The notes beneath the pieces were generated by a model, which was given only the letters and a program-made list of their open reading frames with translations, did no database searches and was not told where the DNA came from. A stretch of 64,000 bases of DNA from positions 1 through 64,000 of the forward strand of contig OENT01000685.1 of the NCBI GenBank assembly GCA_900239685.1, read 5' to 3'. The stretch comes from Rotaria macrura (Eukaryota; Rotifera; Eurotatoria; Philodinida; Philodinidae). Below, piece after piece: positions 24,615 through 36,606 of this stretch; position 1 is the stretch's first letter; every line of letters starts with the position of its first letter. A program made the translations under genes and the position numbers.

Positions 24615-27555
24615 GAAATGATTCATTTTTTTTGGTTCTATGGTGAAGTTTGTCGATGATATTTTGGCGACATATTTAGTACAAAGTTTTTTGTGTGCAG
24701 TGAATATTTCTTTCTCATCAATGCAAATGAATTGAACGTTTTCTTTCACTCATCTCAGTTAGGTCGGATTTTCTTTTGTTGCAAGAGTTAAGAATTAAAA
24801 TCTAATTTTTGTTTTTCATCTATAATAAGTAACTTTTTCTTAAAGAAATTTTTTTATTATTTCTATGTATACTTTCTTTTTAGTTTTGTAGATTCATAGA
24901 GCTTGTATGACTAATGAAACACTATAGTTATGCTATGATGATTGATTTTTATTAAATGTATTTATATATTAATAGTAGATGATGATAGTATGTTTTGCTT
25001 TGCTTTATTTCGATGTATTAATCTTCGTTATTTAAGCTAATCTATCATTGAATTGGAATCAAATATATCAAATAACTAATCAAATGAACGATCTCATGTA
25101 GAAAATATCGTCAGAAGATTTTTATGCAACATTTGATTACGATGAATAAATTGTTCTTTTTTTGGTACTCGTATTATTTTATTGCAGAAAACAATATATA
25201 TATATATATATATAACAAACGTAAGTTTCTTAGTTTGAAATTCTACGGTTTTCTTACTATATAGTTACAATCACATCAATATTGAACACATAGATTTTCT
25301 TCACATTTTCATCGAGACAATCGTTTGAGCTCGTCTTTTGATTTTTTAACTCCTCTGGAACATTCCATAAGCTTGATCGAACTGTGATTTATCTGAGCAG
25401 ACTTATTCATAGTGTAGTATAGATGGAAATTTGCATGGAAGTTATGAAAAATTATGAGTAGCCATGCACCAATTATTCTTTAGTCCTTATCATATAATTA
25501 ACTTCAGTATTTGTAAGTTATTACAATTTCAAGATTTACATCATACGTCTCTCGTTTACTGTCATTCATTGTTGTATTAATAATTCGACATCTTCACGAG
25601 TCATATTATCTGTGAAGTATTTTGTGAAACACAATCTAACGAATTTTTTGAAGTGCTTAGAACTAGAAATTTGCATTCTCTCTATTGGAAATCGAAAACA
25701 TTTCAGAAAAAACGTATTGTAAAATAAATTGAACAGAATGATTATCACATTCTACTGCGAACAACATTTTTATTGAGTTCGACGTTTTTAATACTGCAGA
25801 GACTGTGCAACAAACTCTTCTTGTTTCTGCAGATTATTGAAAATAACGAGATTCCCGATTGTTGCGAGTTGCCTTTTTTCGGAAATAGAACATCAATGTA
25901 AATGCAAGAATATTAATTATTTTTTCATATCACTAAATTAAAAAACGTTAGAAAATACTGGTACATATGAAATTAGCTTATTAATTCTTTTTTTTGCCGA
26001 TAAAAAATTGCGCAAAGTTTTATAGATCCATTAGATTTAGTAACAAGAATAGACCATTTCAATGGAGGACTACTGTTTTGTTCATGTGTAACTTAAACTT
26101 TCAATTCTTGAATATCGATAGACTTTACTCATCAGTAGAGTGTAAAGGTCTATAATCATTTCTCAAGGATGTCTATTGTTCGGGATTATGCACCTTTACT
26201 GCTCAACTTAATCTTTCACATTTACACATACAACTAAAATGAGGTGATTATGTACATAGAATTTAAGTTTATGTCTTCGATAGAACAAAATGAGAAAAGC
26301 AACAAAATGAATATAACAATTGAAGTGAGTATACTGATGAGGGAGCATCTACATTTATCAAATCGCTTTTCGATCAAGATGATGTTCATATGATGCGCTC
26401 TATATAGTGAACAAAACAAAAGTCTAGACCGATTTTATTTTTCAAACCTTCATTCTCGAATATCAACTTCCGAGTTTCGACTTCGAACTTTGCATGAAGA
26501 AAAATTTCAACGAGATTCGTCCATCGAACAGCATTTTGGCTTATCTAGTATTTCTCATGTAGAGATGTAAATGAAAACACTTTGACACATGAGAATTTCC
26601 AATATTTAAAAATATGAACCATTATGAAAGTTATGACTTGTTCAAATGATTATCTATGCAAAGTTTAAATATATTGTACGCATCAAATGAATATCATCTT
26701 GATCGAAAAGCTATTTGATACATGAAGATGTTTCATGGCGAACTCAACATATGACTTAACGTCGATTGTTTTTCGAAGAGTAGATATCCAGGAACAACTT
26801 TTTCCAGTCCTGATTCCAAAGCTCTCAATAAGTGATAAGTTTAGTGCAGTTTTCTTTTTTCTGAAATCATTCTTTTTACTTTTCCCTGAGTCAACACTTT
26901 TTAACATAATTTTTTATATAGTAGAGGATTGCTAATTCATTAGTATTTTCTTGTTTACAAACAAGAGCTTGCACTTCATCTTTAGTCTACTTTGAAAAAG
27001 TAAAGTACTATGAACTGAAACATCTGTAATCGAATACTAATTTTGTAGTCTAGCAACATATATTGACAATGGATCAACACTCGTACAATTTATGACACCG
27101 GGCCAAATTACTAGTACTATTGCTATTACTTACGCGGTTCGAGTTTAATTAAGGACAACATTTTAGTTTTAACTCATACTGTTGGTCTTATAACTGATCT
27201 GATTTTTGTTCGTAATTACAAAGGCGAGAAATTTTCATGATTTCACTTTACAGAAAAATTTAAGTTAGCTATTTTACTTGAATTCGTAGCGTGAAGATAA
27301 AATGTCATCGATAATAACAGACTTTATTTTTTATTTTCCAGTCTCATTTAGTATGACATGTTTTTTTATTTTTCTACATGAAGATATTAATAAGAAAAAG
27401 ACTTTTATTTGAAAACTAATCGATTGAAAGTTATAATACATTCAGATTCTAGAGGCTTCTCTGGTTACGTATCCACACATATCTCTAATAGATAATCATA
27501 AATATAAAGGGCCTTGTGCATCATCTATAAGAAGAACAAAACATTTGTTGAAGGT

Positions 27556-27795
27556 TATCGTCGATTGAAATTCCCACTGGAAAATTTGACAAAAATATTC
27601 CAATACTTTGATAAAAAGAATCTATTTCGAGCATTCGACAAGCTCATTTCTTGTTTTAACATACTACTTCGAATTGTCGATATTCTTATTTTTTTATCTT
27701 CATGATGTCAATGAAGACTATCATTCTTTTAAATCAATACTTCAGTTTCTTTATTTTACAAATATTCATCGTCTAATACTAAGATTACTGTTAAT
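27556..27795 (+). pseudogene. Decayed F-box-like gene, N-terminal third
   Basis: The plus strand reads LENLTKIFQYFDKKNLFRAF, matching the F-box region of the intact cluster members (LENLPNELLSDIFKYLDARD). After a frame change it continues with YFTNIHRLILRL, the counterpart of YFTQIRRLILVQ in the gene at 29638. The Pro-Asn-Glu core is lost, the frame is interrupted and no C-terminal part is detectable. A dead paralogue. Confidence 0.7.
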
Positions 27796-28209
27796 CTCAA
27801 ATGTATAATAATACAAAAGCATAAGAGCTTTAAATAATCAAATAATGATTCTAGTACTTAATCTTGAATGGCTAAGAATTTTTTTTTCCTATCTTAAGTT
27901 CTAAAATATGCTAAGCATATTTTATCGATAAACACACAATTTTTAATCGATTCGATTACTATTTTAAAAGACTTGTAATTTAATGAGATTCGATAAAATT
28001 TACTTATCAATAAGTTCGATGAAATAAAACGAAAAATAAAAAGTTCATAATATTTATTCATGGTCACAATGAGAAATTCATAAGATAATTTTTTCAAATA
28101 TTTCCTTAATAGTAACTATGAGATTATATTTTTACGTCTTGTCAGATAAACTACGAATGAACATGTTTTCAATAGAAATCGTTCACGATCTTGAGATTTT
28201 CATTTCATC

Positions 28210-28395
28210 ATGACATTCGATGCTTCGTTTTTCATAGATCATCATTCAAGAAATGAAGAATTATTATCGAATGAAATTCTTCGTTTCATCTTTACGAATG
28301 ATAAGTACAAAAAATGTATGCGATACAAGAATAATCAATTTGTCTTCTGCTACGTACAAGTTCTAGACGTATGTTTGCTCGGAAATCAATTGTAG
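28210..28395 (+). pseudogene. F-box-like remnant, about 60 codons
   Basis: An ATG-started frame contains EELLSNEILRFIFTN, resembling the first F-box helix of the cluster (LxxLPNEIL..IF), then loses similarity and stops. Nothing of the 270-residue C-terminal part follows. Probably an eroded or incompletely duplicated paralogue; possibly an expressed micro-F-box, which cannot be told from sequence. Confidence 0.55.
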
Positions 28396-29637
28396 TGCGA
28401 GACACAGTTTTAATGAGGAGATTTACGGGAGAAAAATCCAGGCGTTACGAATTGATTTTTGATTTGTTCTACTCGAATAGATCTTTATGTATTTATTCGG
28501 GTATAGAATGAATATTTTTCTCATCGGGAGAGTACAGTAGTTATTATCTAAAAAAATGAATACTATTTGATAGAAGAGATAAAATTTATTCCATTCGACT
28601 TACTCTAGATTTCTTGTCGACAAGATGAGATGTAGGATCATCGGATGTATGTAGAAAAATTTTCAGATGATTTGTTCGAACATTGAATTAATACGTTGCT
28701 TCCATCAGTTTGTCATAAGATGAATGATTGGTCAAACATGTTCTCCTTGTAGCAAGACATACAGAATTGGAAGCTCGACAAAATCGTCCTATTGATTAGG
28801 ACAGTGGCGAGACCAAGGAGGATGTGAGAACTCGGCCATTCTCCCAACGGATGGGGGGGGGTACTTTTTAAACACGTTTTTTATTCGTTAGAAGAGGTTC
28901 TCCAAAATCACCCCTAACCCAAGCTCCTGCTTTCCCTGACAGGGCTAGAATTAACTTGAAAAGGCATCATCTGTTGATAGTTAGTATAGCTTTTACGTTT
29001 ATAAAATTCTATCGGAAAAGTAGAATTTCTTTTAATCTACTAATGGTATCAATTGATGAGTGCTACTGAATCATCTGAAAAATTCTACAACTTTTCAAGA
29101 GTAGAAATATTACATTCTGTAGATTTCAAAGTTATGAGCAAAATAATTATCTTTCCCAAGAATACTATTCAAATAAATATGTGCTTGTTCTAAATTCTCT
29201 TTTCACTCATATTGAGGTTCAGGAATGCTATAGGATATCCTTGTCGTGCATAATACTATCGTTGTTCTGCAAACGATGTAGAGTGAATTGCATGTTTGAT
29301 CAAAATATGTGGTTCCTTTTCATTTCATCATATACATATACACATCTACACTTTCAGACATGTAACTTTATGAGAAACACTGCAGCATGAGCATTGAAGT
29401 TGGTATGTGAAACATTCCCCTGGAAATAGATAAGTAAATCGTGTACAAAATTTGACTCTTTTCAATAGTATCTCTGATCTTCTGTAGATATTTTTTCACT
29501 TTTCTATTCTGAGAGTAACGTGTACACAAAAACTATACATCGTATATTCTACATTCGAATAGAACGAATTAACATGTAATAAAACTGAAAATTTATCTGG
29601 TTTTTTTTTATATTTCAGATTAAAATCCGTAAGAAAT

Positions 29638-30621
29638 ATGAGCCCAAGTTGTTCTCGATTGGAGGTTTTACCTAATGAAATTCTTGCTGACATATTTCAG
29701 TATCTTACTACTGAAAATCTTTTTCAAAGTTTTTACAATCTCAATATTCGTTTCAATACACTAATTCAATCTCTCAATGATCTTTATCTTCCGCTAACAA
29801 CAAACGATTCTCAACAAATAGATTGTTATAATTATATTGCACCATATATTAATATTCTACGTATTGAAGGTAGTGCACAATTGAATTTAAATTATTTTAC
29901 ACAGATTCGTCGACTTATTCTTGTACAACCAATCGATGAACTGCTAGAACAAATCGAAATCATTCGTCTTCCTAAACTTGAACATTTTGCCATATATGTA
30001 GGAAATCGACGAGAACAACATCCCACACCTTTCTTTTGGAATCGGGTCTTTTCATATGATTTACCAAATTTAGCAAGTTGTTGTTTTTATAAGATGAATT
30101 TAGTATGGACAAATGCAATATGGAAAAAAATGTTATCATTACGAATTTTAAAAGTTGGTGATATTGATTTACTTGTATATGAATCTATTTTACTGTCATG
30201 TCCAAATTTATATTTTTTTAAATTTACAAGATTAATATCAAAACAAAAATCTTTACAGATTATTCAGCATAAGAACTTGAAAAAATTAATCATCGTTCTA
30301 CCATGGTTTGAAGAACTTTCACAAGCCGAAGATATGAATAATTATTTTTCATGTGTACCAAATATAGAACAACTTATAATTCATCGAACAAATGAAAGTA
30401 ATAGGATTGATGAATCATATGTAAAATTTGATTGGTATAAATCATCAATTACATTATATTTACCATTGCTCTCACGCTTCGTTCATTATTTTCACATATT
30501 GAAATCAAATCGATTGATAAATTCAACAACTCAAAATGTGCTTGATCGAATCGAAGACAATTTCAATCGAATTTATAGTGATTTCTATAAATATCAATTT
30601 ATTTTTGATCTAATCGGATAA
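29638..30621 (+). CDS. F-box-like protein, cluster member 3
   Basis: Single exon, 327 aa. The F-box-like motif is near residues 6-50 (LEVLPNEILADIFQYLTTEN, then FYNLNIRFNTLIQSLNDLYL). The Leu-rich C-terminal part has FTQIRRLILVQP, CPNLYFFKFTRL, VPNIEQLIIHR and the conserved KFDWYKSSI..LPLLSRF block, ending FNRIYSDFYKYQF. A strong acceptor (TTTTTTTTATATTTCAG, AG at 29617-29618) precedes the ATG by 19 nt. Most similar in layout to the members at 39998 and 43717. Presumed SCF adaptor with a fast-evolving recognition surface. Confidence 0.85.
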   Translation: MSPSCSRLEVLPNEILADIFQYLTTENLFQSFYNLNIRFNTLIQSLNDLYLPLTTNDSQQIDCYNYIAPYINILRIEGSAQLNLNYFTQIRRLILVQPIDELLEQIEIIRLPKLEHFAIYVGNRREQHPTPFFWNRVFSYDLPNLASCCFYKMNLVWTNAIWKKMLSLRILKVGDIDLLVYESILLSCPNLYFFKFTRLISKQKSLQIIQHKNLKKLIIVLPWFEELSQAEDMNNYFSCVPNIEQLIIHRTNESNRIDESYVKFDWYKSSITLYLPLLSRFVHYFHILKSNRLINSTTQNVLDRIEDNFNRIYSDFYKYQFIFDLIG

Positions 30622-33600
30622 TTATATTGACTTTCATTTAACTTTGTTGTGATCAAATCCGAGATGATAATTTCCTAAAATTAGGTTTTCGATATATTTG
30701 ATGATCAAAGTCATAAGTATAACAAACCCGTTGTTCATCAGTGTATCTAGTACCAAGCATGACTCATTGTGTTGAAGGATTACTTGTAAATCATACAATC
30801 CCGCAAGACTTTTTCTTTCTGAAAGAAGAATGTACATAAAAATCTGAAAGGTATGCGTATGAAAATAATCTCTAGAACACGATCGACAAAGGCCATGACA
30901 GTTCCTCGAGTTCGTGTCTAGAAATTTTCTAATAATTGGATAAGAAATGCTATTAAAACAAAACTTCGGATGAATTGTATTTTAATTTTTTGGGATCTAT
31001 TTAGTTTACATCAGAGCTGCCGGCCTGGCCTGGCGCCTGGCAGGCGCCTGGTGGCCTGCCAGGCCAGGCCACCTGTCCAGGCTGAATTTTGAAAATTTGG
31101 CCTGGCCTGATCCGCCCAGCTAATATATCAAGCCTGGTCCAGGCCAGGCCAGGCCAACAACTTTGGCCTGGTTGAAAAATTTATTGATTTCTTCACCCAA
31201 GCAGACAAACATTTGGAAACACGCGTTTAAACGCTCAATCGAGAACGCCGATTGTAAGTCACTAATGCTCATTAAAAAACGCAAGAAACNGTTTCTTGCG
31301 TTTTTTAATGAGCATTAGTGACTTACAATCGGCGTTCTCGATTGAGCGTTTAAACGCGTGTTTCCAAATGTTTGTCTGCTTGGGTGAAGAAATCAATAAA
31401 TTTTTCAACCAGGCCAAAGTTGTTGGCCTGGCCTGGCCTGGACCAGGCTTGATATATTAGCAGGCCAGGCCAGGCCAGGCCAGGCCAAGTAGCCAGCCAG
31501 TCCACAGCGCTTTGGCCCCCAGGCTGAGTCAGACTAGACCAGGCCAGGCCAGGCTGGAAAAAAGTGGCCTGTTGGCATCTCTGGTTTACATTGTTCGACA
31601 ACAGATAAGAAATGAGGAAAAATAGACTGACGCGTAATTCCTTAGAACGATAGAACATTTTTCGAAAAAGAATTCTTTAGATTCGTTGGAAAATAGAATT
31701 ATAACGAATAGTTCGTAATGAATTTGATACAGCTGCTCCTTGTTTTGTCCTATTTTTGCTTTGTTTACTGGTTTGTACCGTTGACAGAAATTTGTATTAT
31801 TTCAAAAATTGTCTTTCATATACTTAAATTTCTACAAGGTGAAACACATTTATTCGGTGTACTTTTATGTTTTTGTGATTAAAAATAAAATACATGCAAA
31901 ATTATTATGTTCTACCCATAAATATAAAGATTATGATGAATCGATTCCTAAAACTTCGTAATGTATCACTTCTGACTTCATTCATTTAAGTAAAAGCTGT
32001 ATTTAGAAAATAATTGAAAGTCATGCATATATTAAAATAAAATATTTTCATCTTTCTTTTATAGATACTATTGGTTCGATTTTAAAAATCGAATTGATGT
32101 GAACTTCATTTTTGGATATACAAAATATGTAGATTATCATCAGTATTTACATACTTGGAATTATTTCTCGTTGATTATTATAATTTTCAATATACTTGAT
32201 GTTCTATCAAACAAATTATCAATGTATGATTTAGTCGTATATCGCAAGTACCTATAATTAGTTTGAATCTGGCATAGTTTCTGTTTTTTGAGAAGTTTTG
32301 AAAATGTCAACAGCTACTAGGGTTACAATTTATGTAGGTATTATAAAGAAAAGATTCTTGCAAGTAATCATCAAAGATTTAAAAATTCAATTGCGTTCAC
32401 CCGAGTCATTAGCATTATACTTCTGATGGTGTGAATTTTTCTATGTTCCATGTGTCATCAACTTATGACATTCCATTCGATCGAGTGAAAACATTGTTGA
32501 TTATTTTTATGAAAGCATTTTAAGTTTTACTACTTTCTTTCTGTCATAAAAGAAATTTTTATTTATTGTTACAAGAACATACACTATATGCCTGCATAAC
32601 TCAGTTTCCATGAACTTATACAGTGTCTACTTCATTTGCTCGATTCTTAAGAGCTCTTCTGCACGCCATCAGAATCGGCTGGCTACTTTGGAGTATAGTT
32701 TTGATCTGAAACTATCAGAAATGAATGGTCCTCGTGAGAAACGCTTGTGGTAAAAATTCCAGTCATACATACCACAGTAAACTAGATTTACAAATCTTTT
32801 TATTGCTTCTAAGAGAATCTATATAATTTCATGACCATGAGTGCTATTGATGTCGGGTCGGTTTTAAATTGATGCTAGCCTTCATACACAACTTTTCACA
32901 AGACCGAATTTGAAATTCACTTGTATTCCTTTTGTTTTTATAAAAATTCCAGTAGACTAAACTTCCAAATCAGGTTTAAAAAGGCAGTACGAAATCGAAC
33001 TGTCCTCAGTCAAGGAATCAAGTATAAAAAATCCGTCCATTCAAAAGTTAGCTCTCATCGAGGCCTTTGAAATTAAGAAAAAATATTAGGGAAAGCTCGA
33101 GCTAAACGGGATTTATTTTAATTCTCATGGATGAAGATCATCTTTTAAGAATACCATAATTTGGTATTACATGTTCTCTGTTAACTGATGTAAAAGAATT
33201 TTCTACTTATTTATTGTATACTACCGGTTAAAACAGAGAAATTCGAAAGACGTTGAAAATCAAAATTTTCCAAAAAAGCTTATTTTCTTTTTTGTGAGGA
33301 TACTGAAGAAAAACTTTATACAATACCCTTAGATTTCAACGTTAACTCAATAAACTCAAGTGCACTCGAGAGTAGAAACTGAGCAGGGGGGGCTTAATTC
33401 TTTTTTTAAGTTGTACAACACGAATCTATTAGAGAAAAAATATTATCATGACGAAAAAGTTCATTAAATAATTGTTCAAATGTATTAAATTCATCTCCAT
33501 AGCACGATCTGTCACATATGCTGATACCACAAAAATGATTCAACGAGCACACGAGGAAGTTAATATATTAAAATCAGATTTCCGAAGGTACAATATCTAT

Positions 33601-33680
33601 GAATAGTATATCAAGCCATAGAAAATCCGAAGTATCATCCTATCTTGCAAAGTTAGTTTGTTCAGACCCTCTCTTTCGTA
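30622..33680. other. Spacer with palindromic hAT-like element
   Basis: No gene seen. The palindromic element at 31012-31583 is the main structure. The rest, to 33680, is AT-rich with only short frames. Confidence 0.5.
31012..31583. mobile_element. Palindromic hAT-like MITE (572 bp) with GGCCTGG repeats
   Basis: The ends are CAGAGCTGCC on the left and, read inward, CAGAGATGCC on the right. Both flanks carry the identical 8-bp duplication GTTTACAT (31004-31011 and 31584-31591), diagnostic of a hAT-type insertion. Subterminal zones are dense arrays of GGCCTGG/CCAGGCC, strikingly GC-rich in this AT-rich DNA. The inner arms, about 140 bp each side, are a perfect inverted repeat meeting at one N (31290). 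No transposase; mobilised in trans if at all. The N may mark a base the assembler could not resolve at the hairpin tip. Confidence 0.88.
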
Positions 33681-33734
33681 GATGTTGCTAATATTCTAAC
33701 TGACAGTTGTTTTTCAATCGTAGCATTACGAATA

Positions 33735-34015
33735 TGTTTTTACCTAACGGCGAAGTTAACGTAAACACATTGAAATTATACTTGAGATTGCATTATTATA
33801 ATTCTACTATCGGATCATGGTCTTTAGACATGCAAGAGAATATTGAAACATTTATATCTCGATTGAAATTGACACTGTCTTTAACGAACTCTTCTGTTTT
33901 TTTTTTATTACTATTGTTCTTTAAAATAATCTTTCATTGTTTGTATCCTAAATTTTTTTCGAGCGTCAACTTTAATGAGACATATTATAGAATGAAAAAC
34001 GTTTATGTTTGGTGA
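33735..34015 (+). other. Isolated 93-codon open frame, uncertain
   Basis: An ATG-started frame (MFLPNGEVNVNTLKLYLRL) follows an acceptor-like TTTTTCAATCGTAG. The first 50 residues look coding-like, then the frame runs into a hydrophobic T-rich tail. No motif or homologue recognised. It could be a gene fragment or chance. Confidence 0.2.
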
Positions 34016-35460
34016 TAGATTCAATGAAAAAAAAAATCATTATCCTATCATAAGAATAAATTTATAGAAGTCGTTGTGTTTGCATAGCAATTGATGTTCA
34101 ATGTCCTTGACTTGAACTTTATCTCTTCCTTGTGTTATTATGTTGGTGGACGTCTACATTGTTTGATTGACAGCTGTTGAATGCTTTTGTGTAGAAGGAC
34201 AAAGATTCCATTATAGCTTTTTCTTTGTGAGCTTTATCCATCACGTCGACGTTCAACACAATGGTCATTACTCATTATCCTCTTTGTATCGAATAAAATA
34301 AAAAGCTAGATTACGTAATAGATTCTTCGAAGAATCGTTGGATATACACATGTTAAAGTTTCATAGTAGATAGAGGCTGAAAAAAGTTAGATTCTTGATT
34401 TTGCACCATTCAGTAGAAATTCTTATTGTAGTTTAAAAATGAAAACAGATGATTTTTATTTGTCTGAAAATAGTTTGTTTATGTAATAATTTATGGGCAA
34501 CATAATGAAATCTACGATGACTTTCTTCTCCCGCTGCTTACTTTTTATTTCAAGTTAAATCGAAAAATGATTCTTCATATATCCATGAATTTCCAATAGG
34601 CTTTTCCTTTACTTCTTAAATATTGTTTACGATCTAGTTTCAATTCTTCGTTCAGAAGTATTACTTAATACAATAGTGCAATTCACTATGACATCTACAG
34701 TGTGTCATGTCAGCAATAAAGACCATTATATTGTAATCTATGACACAACCGGCGTCTTATGATTCAGCCCGTTTTCGTATACATTCACAATCTATGAGTA
34801 CTTCAGCAAAACCTTCCAGCTGTTGTGATTCATTGTTTCTCAAGGTGATCGGATGTTTCTTCAAAACAACAGAATATTCGCAGATTACCAATCAATGGTT
34901 AAGAAATGAATGATTAAGATAGAGTAAAAAACAACAACAAGAACAACATAACTTAAGAGTCTCATATTATTAAAATTTTCTATATTGAAAACTTCTAAAA
35001 CATGGTGATTTAAGTAAGTTTGATAGCTTTTTATGCGTTTATTAAATAGATAGTCGTGTTTTTCCTAATGTACTGGAATAAGAAAGTTTGCATCAATTTT
35101 CAAACTTCGATTCGATTCCTTTTAAATATTTCTGTACTTTTATTCATACTATCTGTTCTACACGGCATGAAGTTCACGGGGTCATAGACAATTCTCTTCC
35201 AATATGCTGACCGTGTGACCTTTTGTTGTGTCCGATGAAAGAATGCAGCATTCAGTCGGTCAATTCATATACCTTTTCATCTAGGAAAGGTTAACGTATC
35301 CTATTGGACGATATAATTTTACACTTCGGTATCGTATATAGTGTTCTTTTCTAGTTTTAAACGAATGTATTATATCTAACCTCTGTACATGTACAGTTTA
35401 TCTGTATTGTCCGATAGGTTGACCGCATACAGTAGATATGCCTACGCTATCAACATAGGC

Positions 35461-35469
35461 TATAAAAGG
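35461..35469 (+). promoter_or_regulatory. Orphan core-promoter-like TATAAAAGG
   Basis: TATAAAAGG in a locally less AT-rich stretch (35150-35480) that also has the inverted pair CCTATTGGAC (about 35299) / GTCCGATAGG (about 35409). No reading frame follows within 500 bp. It may drive a noncoding transcript or belong to a decayed repeat end. Confidence 0.3.
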
Positions 35470-35680
35470 CAGATGATAGAATGGTCTATTACTCGTAGTG
35501 TGAAATTTAATCGAGAATTTTTATTGAATTCTGCTAAATCATACTGTCAATAGTATTTTAAAGTAATGTATTTGAATATCATTTTATGAAACTTAGTATT
35601 GCGATGTCATTGTTTCTCATATTTTCAATATATCCGAGTTTATGTTTCTTTAACAGTGTATGTTCTATTTTATAAATATA

Positions 35681-36163
35681 TGTTGGGGACAAAATAGAGA
35701 TTCGGTCAAATTTTTAATTTGATTGGACGAAATTAGGATTTAATTAGAGATTAAATTCCTGATGGTTTACCCTTGATTATAATGATAAATATTTGACAAT
35801 ATCATTATAAATACTTTTTCTTATTGCGCTTTTGTCTCTAAAATTTTTGCCCTAATGACTTCATATGTTTTTCTAATTGTTCTTAAAAATACAATACACT
35901 ATGAGTTATTTCGACGGTTGCTGAATCCGGTTGGGACATCTTCTTAATCAAATGATACTGCGTAAATTTTTACAAAATCTTGACACAACGTCTAGAAAGA
36001 TAATTTTTCTTTTTTTTTTCAACTCTACTTGACTTCAAGTGAAGCACGTTGTTTTCTTGAATTCATCTCTAATCAAATCCTAATTTGTTCCAGTAAAAAC
36101 TGGAGTCCCAATTTCGTCAAGTCAAATAAAAAATTTGATCAAATCTCAGTTTTGCCCCCAACA
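35681..36163. mobile_element. Tc1/mariner-like MITE, 483 bp
   Basis: The left end TGTTGGGGACAAAATAGAGA and the right end (inward TGTTGGGGGCAAAACTGAGA) are inverted repeats. The match continues for about 65 bp through TCAAATTTTT.ATTTGA and GACGAAATT. Both sides are flanked by TA, the target used by Tc1/mariner elements, although the right flank is a TA run, which weakens that evidence. The interior has no transposase. Confidence 0.7.
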
Positions 36164-36504
36164 TATATATATATATTTCATGCAATCTCATGCCTAATGT
36201 ACTTGCTAGTATCACTTTAAAAATAGAAATAATACTGTTCGTTTGTATAAGTGAAAAGAAAGGAAGCAAAAAAAAGCGTAGACGTCACCTGTCATGCAAA
36301 AAAAGCGCATGAGAGTACGATAGCATGTGACATCATATGCGACGATAATATGACATATTTATAGTAAATATTCGGTTGTATAAGATCAACGTAATTTAGT
36401 TGTCAGAAAATCATATACATTAATTTCTATCGAGTAATTTCGAAGTTCATGAGATTTGTATAGTGTGAAATGTGTAGAGTACATATATTTGTACTGTATG
36501 ATGT

Positions 36505-36606
36505 ATGAAGATCTTTTGTTTACGCCGATTAAAACAGTTATCGAATGAAATTCTTATGAATTTTCTATTTGAATCATTTCATAAGAACATTTTTCTGAAT
36601 ACGTAG
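36505..36606 (+). pseudogene. F-box-like remnant, 33 codons
   Basis: A short frame reads MKIFCLRRLKQLSNEILMNF and then LFESFHKN, a recognisable F-box start of the cluster type (L..LPNEIL) with Ser in place of Pro, as in the remnant at 28210. It stops after 33 codons and nothing of the C-terminal part follows. Too short for the usual gene-length cut-offs. Confidence 0.55.

Larger units (their letters stand above)
24615..29600. other. Spacer with decayed F-box gene remnants
   Basis: Apart from two F-box remnants (27556-27795 and 28210-28395) and a TA microsatellite at 25196-25214, no gene is recognised. A stretch near 28803-28930 starting CAGTGGCGAGACC resembles a hAT end but has no partner. 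A G-run lies near 28853. Confidence 0.5.

Noticed and set aside
28803-28930. Possible hAT element beginning CAGTGGCGAGACC
   Set aside because: No matching inverted right end and no 8-bp duplication found; at best a truncated end.
31350-31658. Minus-strand 102-codon frame rich in Pro-Gly-Leu-Ala-Trp
   Set aside because: It is a translation of the GGCCTGG arrays of the palindromic element, not a gene.
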